This document shows positions 13,002 to 24,942 of a DNA stretch of 64,000 nucleotides, one piece after another. The DNA is from Chamaecyparis obtusa. Lineage: Eukaryota > Streptophyta > Pinopsida > Cupressales > Cupressaceae. The notes beneath the pieces are model-generated. The model saw only the letters and a list, made by a program, of their open reading frames with translations, ran no database searches and was not told where the DNA came from. The position numbers were made by a program, and so were the translations under genes. The DNA is taken from positions 3,021,001 to 3,085,000 of the forward strand of contig BSBK01000765.1 in the NCBI GenBank assembly GCA_027943335.1, read 5' to 3'. Positions within the stretch are counted from its first letter, which is position 1. Each line of letters begins with the position of its first letter.

Positions 13002-14353
13002 CAACCCACCTCTTGCATGCTGGTTTTGATTATTTTTGGAGCTAACCCTTGTGCAGATTTGTTTGAAGATGAAAAACCTTAGATTTGAAAGATTTGATCA
13101 TATCTCCCAAATGGCTTGGTGTTTTGGTCTAAATTTTTTTTTTAGGTTTATGACATATCAGAGAAGCTCTAAAAAAAAATTTAGAATTTTTGGAGGTGAT
13201 TTGTTTTTTTTATGATTTTTTCTTTATTTTTCATAAAAAATCAAGGCTTGGCGCAAATCAGCGTATTTTTCAGAAATTTTTACATTTCTAGAAAGGTCTT
13301 GAAATTCTACAGGGTGTCCATTCACTATGTTTTTAATTTAGAAATCATATCATAGTTCATTTGGTCAATTTATAAAAACTAGTCTATTTTGGTAAAATGG
13401 GTCTCTAGGGCACAAATGAAGAGATTTTTCTAAAATTTTTACATTTTTGGAAAGCTCTTTATTTTTTGATAGAGGTCTCTTTTTTGAATTTTGGGTTTAG
13501 GATCCGAATTCATGTGGTAAAAATCAGATCTTGTTGACTAGGTCAAATGCAAAAAAAATAAAATTTTGTGATGGGTATGCACTTATTTTTTATTGTTCAT
13601 TGCATGATATGAGTTATCATTTGGGTTATTTGCTGGTTATCATTTCTCCTAACAATTGATTTTCAGATCTAACTCTAGGGTTTGCATAAGTTGAATATAC
13701 ATTGCATATCTTGTTTACTTATTTTCTTGTCTTGTTCATTTGAAGGTGCTCTTGCTTTCATGGAAAATACTTAAAACAAAGTGTTGGACTTGAGGTACTT
13801 TGTTCCATCTCTACAACATTTAGATTTTGGGATTAAAATTGACTCTCTCATGTGTTTGGCTTGAATGTTTACATGCTTTCATAGAACACATTTCAATTGA
13901 TGCTTTTAATGAGAAATGAATGAACATAGATTTTCTTTCATACAAGTTTGTGTAAGTGAATGCTTGTATTTAAACCTTAAGTAATTATTGGTTCCAATAT
14001 CAAATATCTCATTGAGTGATTGAAGGCATGGATTCATTCCTTGTTTACATAGGGAGTTAAATGCACCACTTTGTGGACTCACTCTATGTTTACTCTTGGA
14101 AAGTTAAATATTCCATTGTTCAACCCTTTTTCATTTGTGAGTAGTATTGATTAGCAGTCTTAGATTACTTGTGATTGATCTAGATTGCTATCTTGGGTTA
14201 TTGGACTCGCTAATCCACCAACCCCTCATTTTCACCTCGTGGTTGCAAGATCAGCGCCACATTAAAGGGGAGGGGTCTACAGGAAAGAAGCGTTAATTGC
14301 TCCACTAGGCAACCCTTTTGTGTTTTTTGGAACTCACTTGTTTTCTAAAGTGT
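13002..14353 (+). other. Untranslated leader of the 10.2-kb element
   Basis: No long open frame. Near 14080-14140 it holds isolated degenerate relatives of the 44-bp unit found just downstream. It may be a long 5' leader involved in packaging, but the sequence does not show this. Confidence 0.5.
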
Positions 14354-14881
14354 GGACTCACTTTGAGTTGATGTGAGGAGTTAAATGTTCCACTTTTGGG
14401 CTCACTTTGAGTTGATGTGAGGAGTTAAATGTTCCACTTTTGGACTCACTTTGAGTTGGTGTGAAGAGTTAAATGTTCCACTTTTGGACTCACTTTGAGT
14501 TGGTGTGAAGAGTTAAATGTTCCACTTTTGGACTCACTTTGAGTTGGTGTGAAGAGTTAAATGTTCCACTTTTGGACTCACTTTGAGTTTGTGTGAAGGG
14601 TTAAGTGTTCCACTTTTTGGACTCACTTCACATTCTCTTGAAGGGTTAGATGTTCCACTTTTGGACTCACTTCACATTCTCTTGAAGGGTTAAATGTTCC
14701 ACTTTTGGACTCGCTTCACATTCTCTTGAAGAGTTAAATATTCCACTTTTGGACTCGCTTCACATTATCTTAAAAGGTTAAATGTTCCACTTTTGGACTT
14801 TCTTTGCATTCACTTGAAGGGTTAAGTGTCCCACTTTTGGACTCACTTCGCATTTACTTGAAGAGTTAAGTGTTCCACCTT
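14354..14881 (+). repeat. Tandem array of twelve 44-bp units
   Basis: The unit runs GGACTCACTTTGAGTTGGTG then a GTTAAATGTTCCACTTTT tail. The first six copies carry TTTGAGTT and the later ones TTCACATTCTCTTGAA, so the array grew by blockwise duplication. Copies 3-5 are identical. It lies in the leader, 0.8 kb before the ORF. The length of 44 is not a multiple of three, so it is not a protein repeat. Confidence 0.9.
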
Positions 14882-15666
14882 TAGTGCTTTAAATACTTTT
14901 GATAGTGAATTACTTAATTTTATTTTTAGAAGGCCTGCTTGGGGACACACCACCTCAAGGGATGACCTTAACTCCTGTGTTCTAGTGGAGTATAAATATC
15001 GGGAGGTGAATCCAAAGACACCTCTCTTGATAATTGAGTTTGATATCACTCTTGGCTAAGCCTCAAAGAACTTTATACCTTTGAGAAGTGAAGGAGGAGA
15101 TTTGAGTTACTGTCTCCCCCCGGCTGTGTGATTTTGGATTCTTCTCATCTATGGAATTGGGCCTCATGTACCTTGCGTATATCGAGGACTCCTTTTAGAA
15201 AGCCACGTATATCCTTGTAGACAACTTGTTAAGGTGTTGTTGTGTTCTATGTGCTTGCTAAAACATTTTCAAGAATATACACAAGTAGAACCTTTAGGGA
15301 AAAGAATACTAAGTCACTATCTCTATTCATGCGCAAGGTTGCTTTGTCCCTTGCCCATTGCTTGAAGACTATTTGCTTGAATTCCCTGGTTGTTGTTCTA
15401 TGTGCTTGATCATCATTGCGAATTTTTTTAAAAAATCTAATTGGAATACTGAAACTGAGTTCCGTCCTGCTATAGTGAGTTCTCCTTAGAAGCTTGGTCT
15501 TCCTTGGTCAGTCCAAATCTTAGATCCTAGGTGTTGTCATGTTGCTCAACATCTCAATGAATGTTATGGTATCAATTGCATAAGATGAATCTTAGTCTTC
15601 TTCTTTCTTCTCCATTTCCCATGTTCTTCTAAAGTCTTCTATTCCCATGGGAAATTCTTCTTCTTA
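14882..15666 (+). other. Leader between the tandem array and the ORF
   Basis: No convincing gene. A minus-strand 68-codon frame (15049-14843) overlaps the end of the array and is probably accidental. Confidence 0.5.
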
Positions 15667-18177
15667 TTGATTATTTTCCTCTTACTATCTGGTCTACTTT
15701 CTTCTATTCATTTATTCATTTCTTCTATGCTTGATTCCTCCTCTTCTAGAACCATGAATTTCAACTATCTTGTTAAGGAATCTCTCTTGAGAATATATGA
15801 TCTTGAACTCATTGCTCAATTTGAAGAGTATCTTTATTCCTCCAATAGTCCTTCCAAATATCTCATGGGTGATAAACTTATGGAAAAAATAAAGGAAAAG
15901 ATGATTAAATTAGATGCCTTTGCTAGGATCATAGACATGATCATATCACAACCTTCTTCTTCTAAACGTTCTTCATCATCTAAGTTTTCTCATTCTTCCT
16001 CATCTTCCAAATCTTACCATGACTCTTCTAAACATTATTTGCATTCTTCATTATCCAAGTCTTCTTCTTCCACTAAGTCTTCAATTTCCTCTTCTTCACG
16101 ATCTTGTTCTTCTTCTACTTCTCCTAAGAGTCTTACTTCTCTTCAAAAGACATACCATAAAGAGCAACATGATAGTCCTTATGATACCTCTTCCATGAAG
16201 AGTGACGTACCCACCTATGATGACTATGATGATGGACAATATAGTGATACTTATGACACCTCTATTCCTAAAAGTCCTCCTAGTCGTGTCCTTGTGCTTA
16301 CTATAAATGGGTCCTCATATTGGAAAGATCATGATGGTGATCCGTATGATTCAGATTTTGAAAGAAATTTTGATGAGTTTTGTAAACAATACCTTGATTA
16401 TAATCTAGCTACTACTATTGAGGAATATAAAATGCACTGTGCTGATTTGAAACGTAAATATTATAAGAATCCTTCCTCTAGGAACTCTCATGTTGAAAAT
16501 AAAGATTGCACTCTCAAGCAAGATCATGTTAATGTTGAACCTTTGTCTTGTGACGGTTCCCTTCCATCCTCTACTTCATCCAATTCCCATACATCTCCTA
16601 AAGCTTCTGAATCTTTCACAAATCCTTCATCCAACAAAGATCATAATTCTTTTCATGCAGTTCCCTATAGTTATCCTCAAGGGCTACCTCTTAAAGATAC
16701 TCAAGCTAACCTTCACTTGGCTGAAAATACTTTCAATAATGCTAAACCTAAAAAGCCTAAGCCTTTATGCGCTATAATGCCTACTTCAGTTGGTCCTTCA
16801 CCATCTCTTCCAAAGTCTTCCATACAATTCCAACATGCTTCCTTGTCCTTAGAAGTGGCTCCATGTCAAGCGGACTCTAAAAATGATAAAGAAAAGAATA
16901 TAAAGAAAGATCAAGATCAAGAACCCTCCATGTCATCCAATCCTTTTCATGACGTCTCTCCTCCATTTCATAGTTCTTTTGATCCTCTATGCTCTTCCGC
17001 ATTCATTCCACCACCTCCTAAGCAAGATCAAGCTACTACTTACACTATTGAGCTTATTGACAATCAAAATAACCTTACTACACTTGCACTTTCCAAAGAT
17101 GATACTTCCATTAAGGTTATTAAAAATGGTGTTGCTACTTCCGATGTTAAGCCTATTGAAAATCAAAAGAAAAATGATATGTTTATGCTATCCGAAGCTC
17201 CTTGTCAAGATCAAAGTCTTCCATCTTCTTGTTCTACTGCTCCATGCTCGCTTCCACTTTTTACTCTTCCTAAGTCTTTGCAAGCTTTGAACAATCCTAT
17301 TGAAAAAGTTGCTCCTATTCAAGATGTTCATGATCCTATTGCAAATCCTAATGCTCACTCTAAAGATGTTGATGTCCTTGGTTGTCATATAGATGTTGAT
17401 GAACTTATTGATTATCCTTTTGCATCTTCCACATCTATCCTTGGACCTCCTCCACCAATACTAAGGGCTTCATGTCTTCCTTCCATCTTGGGTCCTTATA
17501 TCCCTCCATCTCATATCTTTCCTCAAGGTCAACATAGATACATACCCTTGAATCTTTTTCATCCACTCACCCATCTAAACCAGTCATATCATCCTTCTTC
17601 TTCCACAAGTCCCAAGTCTTTTGGAAGTAACTTGAATGTTCAATACAAGAAAAAGAAACAATACAAGAATCCATCAAAAAAAGAAGATCACCATGTCTCT
17701 TCTAATCGACATGGAAACATAAAATCAAAAGAGATATCTAAAAAGAAAACTACAAGACAAATATGGGTTTTAAAATACATCATTGAAGATATTATCTCTA
17801 AATCATCCAAAGGAAATAAAAACCCTAAGGCTATATGGATTCTAAAGTCTCTCTTGAAAGAGTCTCATGTTGAACAAAAAGCGAAGTTGACATTCAAGCT
17901 TCCAAAGGCTTTCACTTCATCTTCTTCCAAAAATATTCTTCCATTCCATGCGCCTAAACCGCAACCTCTGCTAAACATTCATCATATTCCTTCTCGTATT
18001 CCTTTATTCACATTTCCTCCACCCTCTCGCCACCCTTCAAGGTGTGTGTTGATGTTGATCTTGCTTTCCTTTCCATCTACCCTTTCACCATCCTTCCATT
18101 CATTATCCTTCTACCTTCTATCTTTTTTCCTCATTTGCCTATTCCTCCTATCTTCCAACCTCACTTGCTTTACATAA
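15667..18177 (+). CDS. Ser-rich 836-residue protein of a non-autonomous LTR retrotransposon, function unknown
   Basis: One uninterrupted 2.5-kb frame in an otherwise non-coding retroelement. Residues about 1-30 are hydrophobic; the real start could be Met-21 or Met-30. Residues about 95-160 are dominated by Ser with Lys. An acidic Tyr/Asp stretch (about 180-200) follows, then a globular-looking segment (about 205-275) with charged and aromatic residues such as GSSYWKDHDGDPYDSDFE. The middle is Ser/Pro-rich and low in complexity. Near 680-730 there are two similar basic blocks (RQIWVLKYIIEDI and KAIWILKSLLKE). The C terminus is hydrophobic and Leu/Phe-rich. There is no zinc knuckle, protease or RT motif. 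It could be a divergent gag-like or element-specific protein. The long open frame next to 2.5% diverged LTRs argues for recent function, but low-complexity TCT-rich DNA can also stay open by chance. Confidence 0.65.
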   Translation: MIIFLLLSGLLSSIHLFISSMLDSSSSRTMNFNYLVKESLLRIYDLELIAQFEEYLYSSNSPSKYLMGDKLMEKIKEKMIKLDAFARIIDMIISQPSSSKRSSSSKFSHSSSSSKSYHDSSKHYLHSSLSKSSSSTKSSISSSSRSCSSSTSPKSLTSLQKTYHKEQHDSPYDTSSMKSDVPTYDDYDDGQYSDTYDTSIPKSPPSRVLVLTINGSSYWKDHDGDPYDSDFERNFDEFCKQYLDYNLATTIEEYKMHCADLKRKYYKNPSSRNSHVENKDCTLKQDHVNVEPLSCDGSLPSSTSSNSHTSPKASESFTNPSSNKDHNSFHAVPYSYPQGLPLKDTQANLHLAENTFNNAKPKKPKPLCAIMPTSVGPSPSLPKSSIQFQHASLSLEVAPCQADSKNDKEKNIKKDQDQEPSMSSNPFHDVSPPFHSSFDPLCSSAFIPPPPKQDQATTYTIELIDNQNNLTTLALSKDDTSIKVIKNGVATSDVKPIENQKKNDMFMLSEAPCQDQSLPSSCSTAPCSLPLFTLPKSLQALNNPIEKVAPIQDVHDPIANPNAHSKDVDVLGCHIDVDELIDYPFASSTSILGPPPPILRASCLPSILGPYIPPSHIFPQGQHRYIPLNLFHPLTHLNQSYHPSSSTSPKSFGSNLNVQYKKKKQYKNPSKKEDHHVSSNRHGNIKSKEISKKKTTRQIWVLKYIIEDIISKSSKGNKNPKAIWILKSLLKESHVEQKAKLTFKLPKAFTSSSSKNILPFHAPKPQPLLNIHHIPSRIPLFTFPPPSRHPSRCVLMLILLSFPSTLSPSFHSLSFYLLSFFLICLFLLSSNLTCFT

Positions 18178-18302
18178 AGCCTTATCTTCCATTTTTCTCT
18201 TCCATTTTCCTTTCCCTATTAGCATTTTTGAGCATATCATTTTGGATCCTTGGTATATCAATGATTTATCCTTTCAAGGAGCATTACCTAAAAGCTTGCT
18301 TT

Positions 18303-18366
18303 CTTCCAAAAAAAAAAAAATGAAAAAAAAAAAAAAAAAAAATGAAAACAAGAAAAAAAAAATTAA
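18303..18366 (+). repeat. Poly-A-rich tract after the ORF
   Basis: Long A runs broken by single T and G bases. A further A-rich zone lies at 19090-19410. These may be template-derived or slippage tracts in the 3' untranslated part of the element. Confidence 0.7.
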
Positions 18367-18377
18367 AAATTAAAAAT

Positions 18378-19450
18378 GTGCCTTGGTGAAAACCTGGAAA
18401 CAGGCACCTTGGTAGAAAAAATAAAGAGAAATAAATTCATCCTATGGTGAAAACCACTCCCTTGTGGTGCCTGGGATAAGTATTGTGATGAAAAGCTGGC
18501 AATCAGGCATCATGCGTAGTTCTTCTACATATTTCATTCATTTTGTCTTCCATCTTTGATCTTGACAATGTTGATCTTGACAATGTTGAACTATACGCAG
18601 ACATTTGGCTATCTTGTGAGCTATCTTACGATGATCTTTCTTTCATTCCATTCATGTTTTGCCTTCATATTCATTTTTCCTCCATTCATTCTAGCCTTTC
18701 GCTATCTTTTTCCCCTTGGTCTTGATCTAATAAAAAGAGTAAACCACGATGCTATGAAGCCTCTTGACATGTCTACTCCTTTGGACTGCATCCTTTCTTT
18801 CTTTTGCATTACACTTTTGTGACTTATCCTATGCTGGCCTTTCATTACTTATCCAAATGTGTTTTGCATGATAATTTTTCCCTAGCTTGGGTACTCTTGA
18901 GGAGTTTGACCTTGAGGATTTCTTCCCTCCATTTGCCTTCATTCTCCTTTCCTCCATCTCATTCACCAGCTTGCTTATCCATCTTTTCCTCCACATTGCT
19001 AGATATTGGGACTGCACGATGTGATCTTGCTTAAAGAGTTTGATGCCTGTTCTATCTAGGGGCATCCTTTGTACATATTTTATTGATCCTGAAAAATCCA
19101 AAAAAATAGTATATTGTTAAAAATTTTAAAAATTGAAAAATGTCTTGAAAAAATGATCATCTTAGTGAAAATCTAGTAATAGACGCTTTGATGTATCTCC
19201 AAAAAAATTATATATTTCAAAAACACAAAAAAATTTCAAAAAAAATTCATATATGATGCTAAAAAAATCCTAAAAAGTATAAAAAGTCCTGAAAAAATAC
19301 AAAAAAATTAAAAAAATATTAAAAAAGTGCCTTGGTGAAAACTTGGAAACAAGCGCCTTGGTAGCAAAAATACAAAAAAAAATAAAAAAATAAAAAAATA
19401 AAAAAAAAGATTCCAAGTGGTGAAAACCTAGAAACATGCGCTACTTGAGG
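18378..19450 (+). repeat. Dispersed family of about six ~38-bp hairpin-capable motifs
   Basis: The motif GTGCCTTGGTGAAAACCTGG followed by AAACAGGCACC occurs at 18378-18415 and 19327-19365. Degenerate copies are at about 18441-18477, 18487-18520, 19156-19194 and 19413-19450. The best copies can pair GTGCC with GGCAC around a GAAAACCTGGAAAC loop. They are spaced by A-rich linkers. Confidence 0.6.
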
Positions 19451-20880
19451 CCTTTGCACTCCTATTTGTTAGCATGCATCCTCAACAATGAGCCTTTCTC
19501 CATCATACCTTGACCTTATTTGGCTTAGTTTGGAATTGGTCTTTACCTTTGTCTAGGGGGCATAATTGTTCACATAGGTCCTTTAGGTGCGTTTGTCTCT
19601 TGGGGCATTTCACAACAGGTGTTTTTCAACACCACCCCAAATAGTGTTTCTCAACACTACCCTTGCGTCGAGTGTTTCTTAACACTTATCAGATGTCTTA
19701 CCCAACAGTCTAGTATGATGTGACGTTGCTCATTTGCAAATGTGATACTCAAAGTTTAACTCTATGACCAACACACACACACTTAAACAATCAACTCATT
19801 GGGATATGTTGACTTTATTTTTCTTTGTGTGCTGTCTATGAGGATTTCTTTGATGAGTGGTCTCTCTCTGAGAAGTTTTCGATGATGCATAGCTAGAAGA
19901 CTGAGGGTATGAGAATATATTTTATTTCTTTATCTACTTGTGGGTATATTCATTGATCCTAACCGTCATGAGCATTTATATTGGTCCTACTTGACACTAG
20001 GGATTGACAAGGTATTATCCTTGACTATTTTGCGAGTGCATGCTTCTAGTTATCCTAACTTTCATGTGTCTTGATACAAGCATAATCTCGCCATATCAAA
20101 CTTCGGTAATCTCACTGCACTAGTCATCTTGACCTACATGTCTTTGATGCCTAGGTGAGATTTCCACATTTCTATTTGATAAATATCATATTCATATCCA
20201 CATAGTTATGCTAGTGTGCATTGTATGATCTTACGACGCTACCAATAATGCTCGATGATAATAATTAGATGTCTATCAGCGTTGTGACCTTGCAAGTCAA
20301 CCACTTTCATAGTAGCTTGCATTCTTAGGTTCATCATAGTTTAGTTTTTGCATCTTGCATATGGAGAGAGCTCTCCTTTTTATCATCTACGGACTAGTTG
20401 GTCAACTGTGCTCATTTTCTGATTCTTCTTGATCATATCTTTCATTTGTGGTCTTTCATATCACATCATTTTCTATCCATTTTCGGACTCGAAATCAAAA
20501 TCTGAGTCGCGTTTCCAATTTTTTCTATGCAGTGGACTGACCTTTTGAGGCATAATTCTTTGATCTTTGATGGAATTTCTTCCTTTCCATGTCTTCCAAA
20601 CTTCTAGTCTTTCATTCACCCCTTTCGCTTCCTCTCTTTGAGATTTGACTTAATCTTTATCCTATATCTTTTTTAGTCAAACCTAGTCAACTTGGGGCAT
20701 ATCTTCACTATTTGATGGTTATCCTATCATGCTCCATCCTTCGATTATGATTTATTGTGACTTGATCAGGTTTATCAATTTGTTGTTCTCCTCTATCTGA
20801 TTTTGATTTCAATTCCAAGGGGGCAGTACCTATTAGCTTTAATCTTTGATTCAGCTTTATCATTCAGCTCAGCTTGAGAT
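18546..20880 (+). other. Non-coding 3' interior of the 10.2-kb element
   Basis: Pyrimidine-rich short frames (18543-18822, 18804-19034) resemble the style of the Ser-rich ORF but are not convincing as proteins. The rest has no domain. A perfect 12-bp tandem duplication (CTTGACAATGTTGAT-type) lies near 18560-18590. Confidence 0.5.
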
Positions 20881-20901
20881 TCTTATTTTTAGACTTGATT
20901 A

Positions 20902-21041
20902 TCACATAGCAGCGACGGTGGTGATTTTGTCTTTCAATTTTTATCTCCTATTTTTTAGACTTGATTATTGCCTAGCAGCGACGGCGATAGTTTTGTTTAA
21001 GGCTTGATTTGCACCTAGTAGCGACGGTGTTGGTTTTGTCT
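20902..21041 (+). repeat. Three copies of an AGCGACGG-containing ~40-bp repeat
   Basis: Copies of a CTTGATT...TAGCAGCGACGG...TTTTGTCTT unit start at about 20898, 20960 and 21003, shortly before the 3' LTR. They are unusually GC-rich for the element. Confidence 0.6.
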
Positions 21042-21177
21042 TTTAGCTGTTGTTTATGCTTGTCCCGATGTGTTCCCATCCGTCGAACACACATCTAGGT
21101 TGTTTTGTGATCCCAAATCGATCTCACATTTCAATTCTTCTTTGACTGCATGTGTTCCCGAAATGATCACACATTAG

Positions 21178-21192
21178 TCAAAGAGGGGCAAA
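21178..21192 (+). other. Polypurine tract
   Basis: TCAAAGAGGGGCAAA directly abuts the TG of the 3' LTR, where plus-strand DNA synthesis would be primed. Confidence 0.75.
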
Positions 21193-22210
21193 TGTATGCA
21201 CCCTAAAATGGTCACCTAGACTTTGGGTCCCCATTCAGCAATTTGTCAAATCCCTGACTCAATATTTTCAAATATCAACAATATCAATTATATCAATTTC
21301 TTTGATCAAATCATAATCAATTCAATATTTCCTAAGGTTTGAGCCTTATTTAATTTAAAAGAGAAAAAAATAAAAATAAAAATCTTATTTAATTAAGAGA
21401 ACATGCTCCCTTTTAATTAATTAAAAATCTCTTTTAATTAAATAATAAAATCACTTTATCCTAAGCCTTTATTTAATTAAAAGGAATTTCCTCCCCTTTA
21501 ATTTAAATAAAAAATCTCCACTTTTCTTCTTATCCTATGTTGCACAAATAAAGCATTATTCTTATTTTATAAAAAGAGAAAAAATACTTTTTGTCTCATA
21601 TGGACATAAAGTCAACTCCTATTTTCCTATTAGAGGATATTTGTGCACAAGGATCAAGCTTCTATTTTTCTCCACCGTTGATTAAGTCTTTTGCCTCTTA
21701 ATCTCAATGGTCCATTTTCATCTCATTCTCTATAAAAGAAGAGCTCTCTTCTTCATTTTCATATCTTAGGTTTTTATGCTAATGTTATGCTGCAGATTTT
21801 CTAGGTCATTTGGAGCTCTTTGAAGACATTCTTGCATTCAAGCTTTGAAGACATTGTTGTTGCATTTCATTTAATTTGTTTTCTTACATCATAGTTGCAT
21901 TATCATGGCATATTAGCTTAGATTTCCTTTTATGCAATAGATTAACTTGCATTGTCATATAGATTTGCATTGCATTGCATCCATATTGATGTCATTAGAG
22001 ATATTGGCATTGTTGCCCTTGTCTTTGATTTGGAATCTCTCATTGTGTGGTTGACTAGCAAGGTCATGAGTTTATAGCTCTAGCTGAGAGCAATTTTACA
22101 AATCTTGCAACTCCATGCATAGAGAGCTATGGATCGATTTGTGAGGGCTCATTGTTGAGTTTTCTTGCATGTAAAGATTCATAGAAGTGTGGTCACATTT
22201 TCACCATACA
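21193..22210 (+). repeat. 3' LTR of the 10.2-kb element
   Basis: An 1018-bp copy of the 5' LTR with about 25 differences, ending ACCATACA, then CTTTC. Confidence 0.93.
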
Positions 22211-22215
22211 CTTTC
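22211..22215. repeat. Right target-site duplication (CTTTC)
   Basis: Exact copy of 11961-11965. Confidence 0.9.
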
Positions 22216-24942
22216 CCGCTTTCGCCTTTTTCTTTCCTTGTGTAGATCCTCAATGAATGATTTTCATTTTTCCTTCTTGTGTATTCTATAACCTCTGAAA
22301 ACTGATAAGTTTCTCAAAAGCTGTCCCTCATGCCCAGATTTACGGTCCCTAACTCCCAGTCTATTCTCAATTTTTGCCCAAAAAAAAGGCTAAAAAGGAT
22401 CCAAAATTAAATACGATGAGGGAACTAGACTCTATTTTTTTCTAATTTTTCTGATTGGCTTACACATCACTTGCTGTTAATCATCTCTTAAAATAGTTAC
22501 TAAATCTATGACCTCGCAGAAGATTAGGTAATATTAAAAGAATGATTTCATAAATCGCTATCCACACATAGTCTTAGAAAATATTAACTGTATTTAAAAG
22601 AAAATGAAAAGTAACTAAAAATCACTTAATCAATATATATAGAAAATTCACATTATTAAATTCTTCATATCAAATGGAAAAATATATGGAGGTGTGTGCA
22701 TGCAATCATATAATTCCGGGCTCATCCATGCCAAGGAGCTAGGCTCCCCTACCTCAACCACACCCCGTTCTTAGATCTTGTCAACAAGTTAACGAACACT
22801 TCAATTTTTAATCAGTAGGTTAGTCCCAAAATATATAATCGATTCAATTCAAAAATTTAATCATGAGCAACCTAAACATTTCAAGATACTTTATCATCAC
22901 ATAAAACTCATTTAATCATTCTTAACAATTATTTAATTTACCTCAAATAAACTTAGCAAAATATCTAGCATAATTATTATTGCTCTAAGGTCGCCAAGGT
23001 TCAACCAAGTCAAAAAGTCCACATAAGTCGTAAAGCAACTACTACAAAGTCAAAGTCTACAAAATCGGTTATGACAAAGTGGTTCAATGGTGATGGACTT
23101 TATGGTTGTGGATTTCCAAAGAAGTGTGAGTCCTTGGGGATTTGAGACACTCAATACGTACTGGCTTGTGCTCTCCTCCCTCGCTTCACACCTGCAACTC
23201 CAACATTGTCGCTGTAGACTTTTACGAGGTGGTGGGAGATGAACATTTCATCAGCAAATATGTTGCAAGAATATAAAAAAAAAGAGCAGGTGAATGCACA
23301 AGGAGGTGTTTTAGTGACACTAAGTGCGCTTAAGGAAAACCCAGGGTCCTTCAAAAATACAAAATCATGAAGGCAGATTAATTCGATTCTTAACTGGTCA
23401 TCCTTGTTCGTAATTATACTTCATAACCATGTTGTAGGTATCTACATACGTGATTAAGATGTTGTTATAGTCCACCTACATTCTCATTGAAATCATCGAT
23501 CAAGAGTTTAGGATTCATTGGTTTTCCTCTTATAATAGGAATGCATCCCAGTGATCCTACCCCATGAAATACTATTTTACATGCACCAAGTTGGTAAAGT
23601 TTCTACACATCCAATTTGTCCACTCTTAAACATCAAATATTTAACCCAGTTTTATGCCATAATATGAAATGGAAAAGAGTGTTATCTATTATTATTTATT
23701 TATTAACATCCAAAAAGTTTCTTTATCATAGTTGTTAGTTTATGGTGGAAATTAGGCAATTTAAATATGTGTTGTTTCTGGATTTAACTCTGTGAGATTT
23801 TTTTGTATCAACGTTTTGGATTGTACCTCTTATGTTCTCTTATTACATCTTAATGAAGGATCATAGAATATGATTTGAAACATTGACTCGAAAAAATCTT
23901 ACACAATTTATTCCAAAAGTAGCATGTATTCAACATGGATTGTATAAATTTGATACTTATAATTAAGAGACTTCTAAATCAGCCAACATTATACTTCTGA
24001 ATATATGTAGAAACTCTAACAATAAATATCAAGGAGTCAATTGTGTTTGCTTATGTATTTATGACAATTGCTTTTGTATTTATTATACACAATGGTATAT
24101 TAATTAAGTTGATTTAAAATAATTAATAGTTAACAAATAAAGTACTACTTTTTAAAAATAAAATATATAAAATTTCATCAACATTCAAATATGTCATCAT
24201 GTAGTGGTGTTAATTATGGTTAGCACAATAGTTAAATAGGGAAGACAAAGTTAGTAAAGGGAAAGGATGTTGTTTGACAAGAAGTAGTGGATCTTAGGCA
24301 AAGATATGGTCGTGGTTTTCATTGCTTTCATGGATAAAGATATTCAAAATCCTAAGCTTCGATACTAGGTAATGTAATTGGGAGTTGGCTAAGGATATTG
24401 ATTGTGTTCCTTGTATTTATATTGAAGAGGTCATGATGAATCTAATGCTTGGCCTAGATTGTACTTATGGAAGGGAATGAAAGATGATCAAACAAATCTC
24501 AGACGTTCTGAGCATAAATAAAAAATTTGATCAAGTTACACAAACATATTTGTGGCAAGTGACTTATGTCAGTTCTTTTTAGTATTTACTTTGTACTAAC
24601 CAAATATTAAATTAAAAAATATATATATTTATTTATTTGGTTTTCAAAATATATTTATGATGTGGTTTGCACTTTCTCATAAAATTTAGCCGTTTACGAA
24701 GAGTTTAAGATAGATATTTTAGAGTTTGAAAGGGAAAATTGATATATTTATAAAAATACATTGATAAAATAGATTTTTTATGTGGTTTTAAAATTGAAAT
24801 AAAAAAGTCTTCTCCTCAAATCTATCATTAAGTTATTGTTAAATCATTTACTATTGAAAATAGACCAATTTTTTTTTATAATTGACTTTCCACAAATGTT
24901 CGGCGTACCCATTGCACACCAAGATGCGATTGCTAGTTATAT
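22216..24942. other. Non-coding stretch, no gene seen
   Basis: This continues the sequence interrupted by the 10.2-kb insertion. It is AT-rich with a more GC-rich patch at 22710-22790. Only short accidental open frames occur (for example 23354-23151 on the minus strand). Confidence 0.5.

Larger units (their letters stand above)
11966..22210 (+). mobile_element. Complete large non-autonomous LTR retrotransposon (LARD-like) with Ser-rich ORF
   Basis: A 10.2-kb element bounded by two LTRs of 1015 and 1018 bp with TG...CA ends and an exact 5-bp CTTTC duplication. I counted about 25 differences between the LTRs (roughly 2.5%, mostly transitions, plus one 3-bp indel). The 8.2-kb interior has a candidate primer-binding site, a 44-bp tandem array, one intact 836-codon ORF, an A-rich region with repeated motifs, and a purine tract before the 3' LTR. 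No protease, RT, RNase H or integrase motif was seen, so it must depend on an autonomous partner. It lies between the two copies of the 1.6-kb direct repeat. Confidence 0.9.

Noticed and set aside
16490..17290. Second-frame open stretches inside the Ser-rich ORF
   Set aside because: They are Leu-rich shadows produced by TCT/CTT-rich codons of the main frame.
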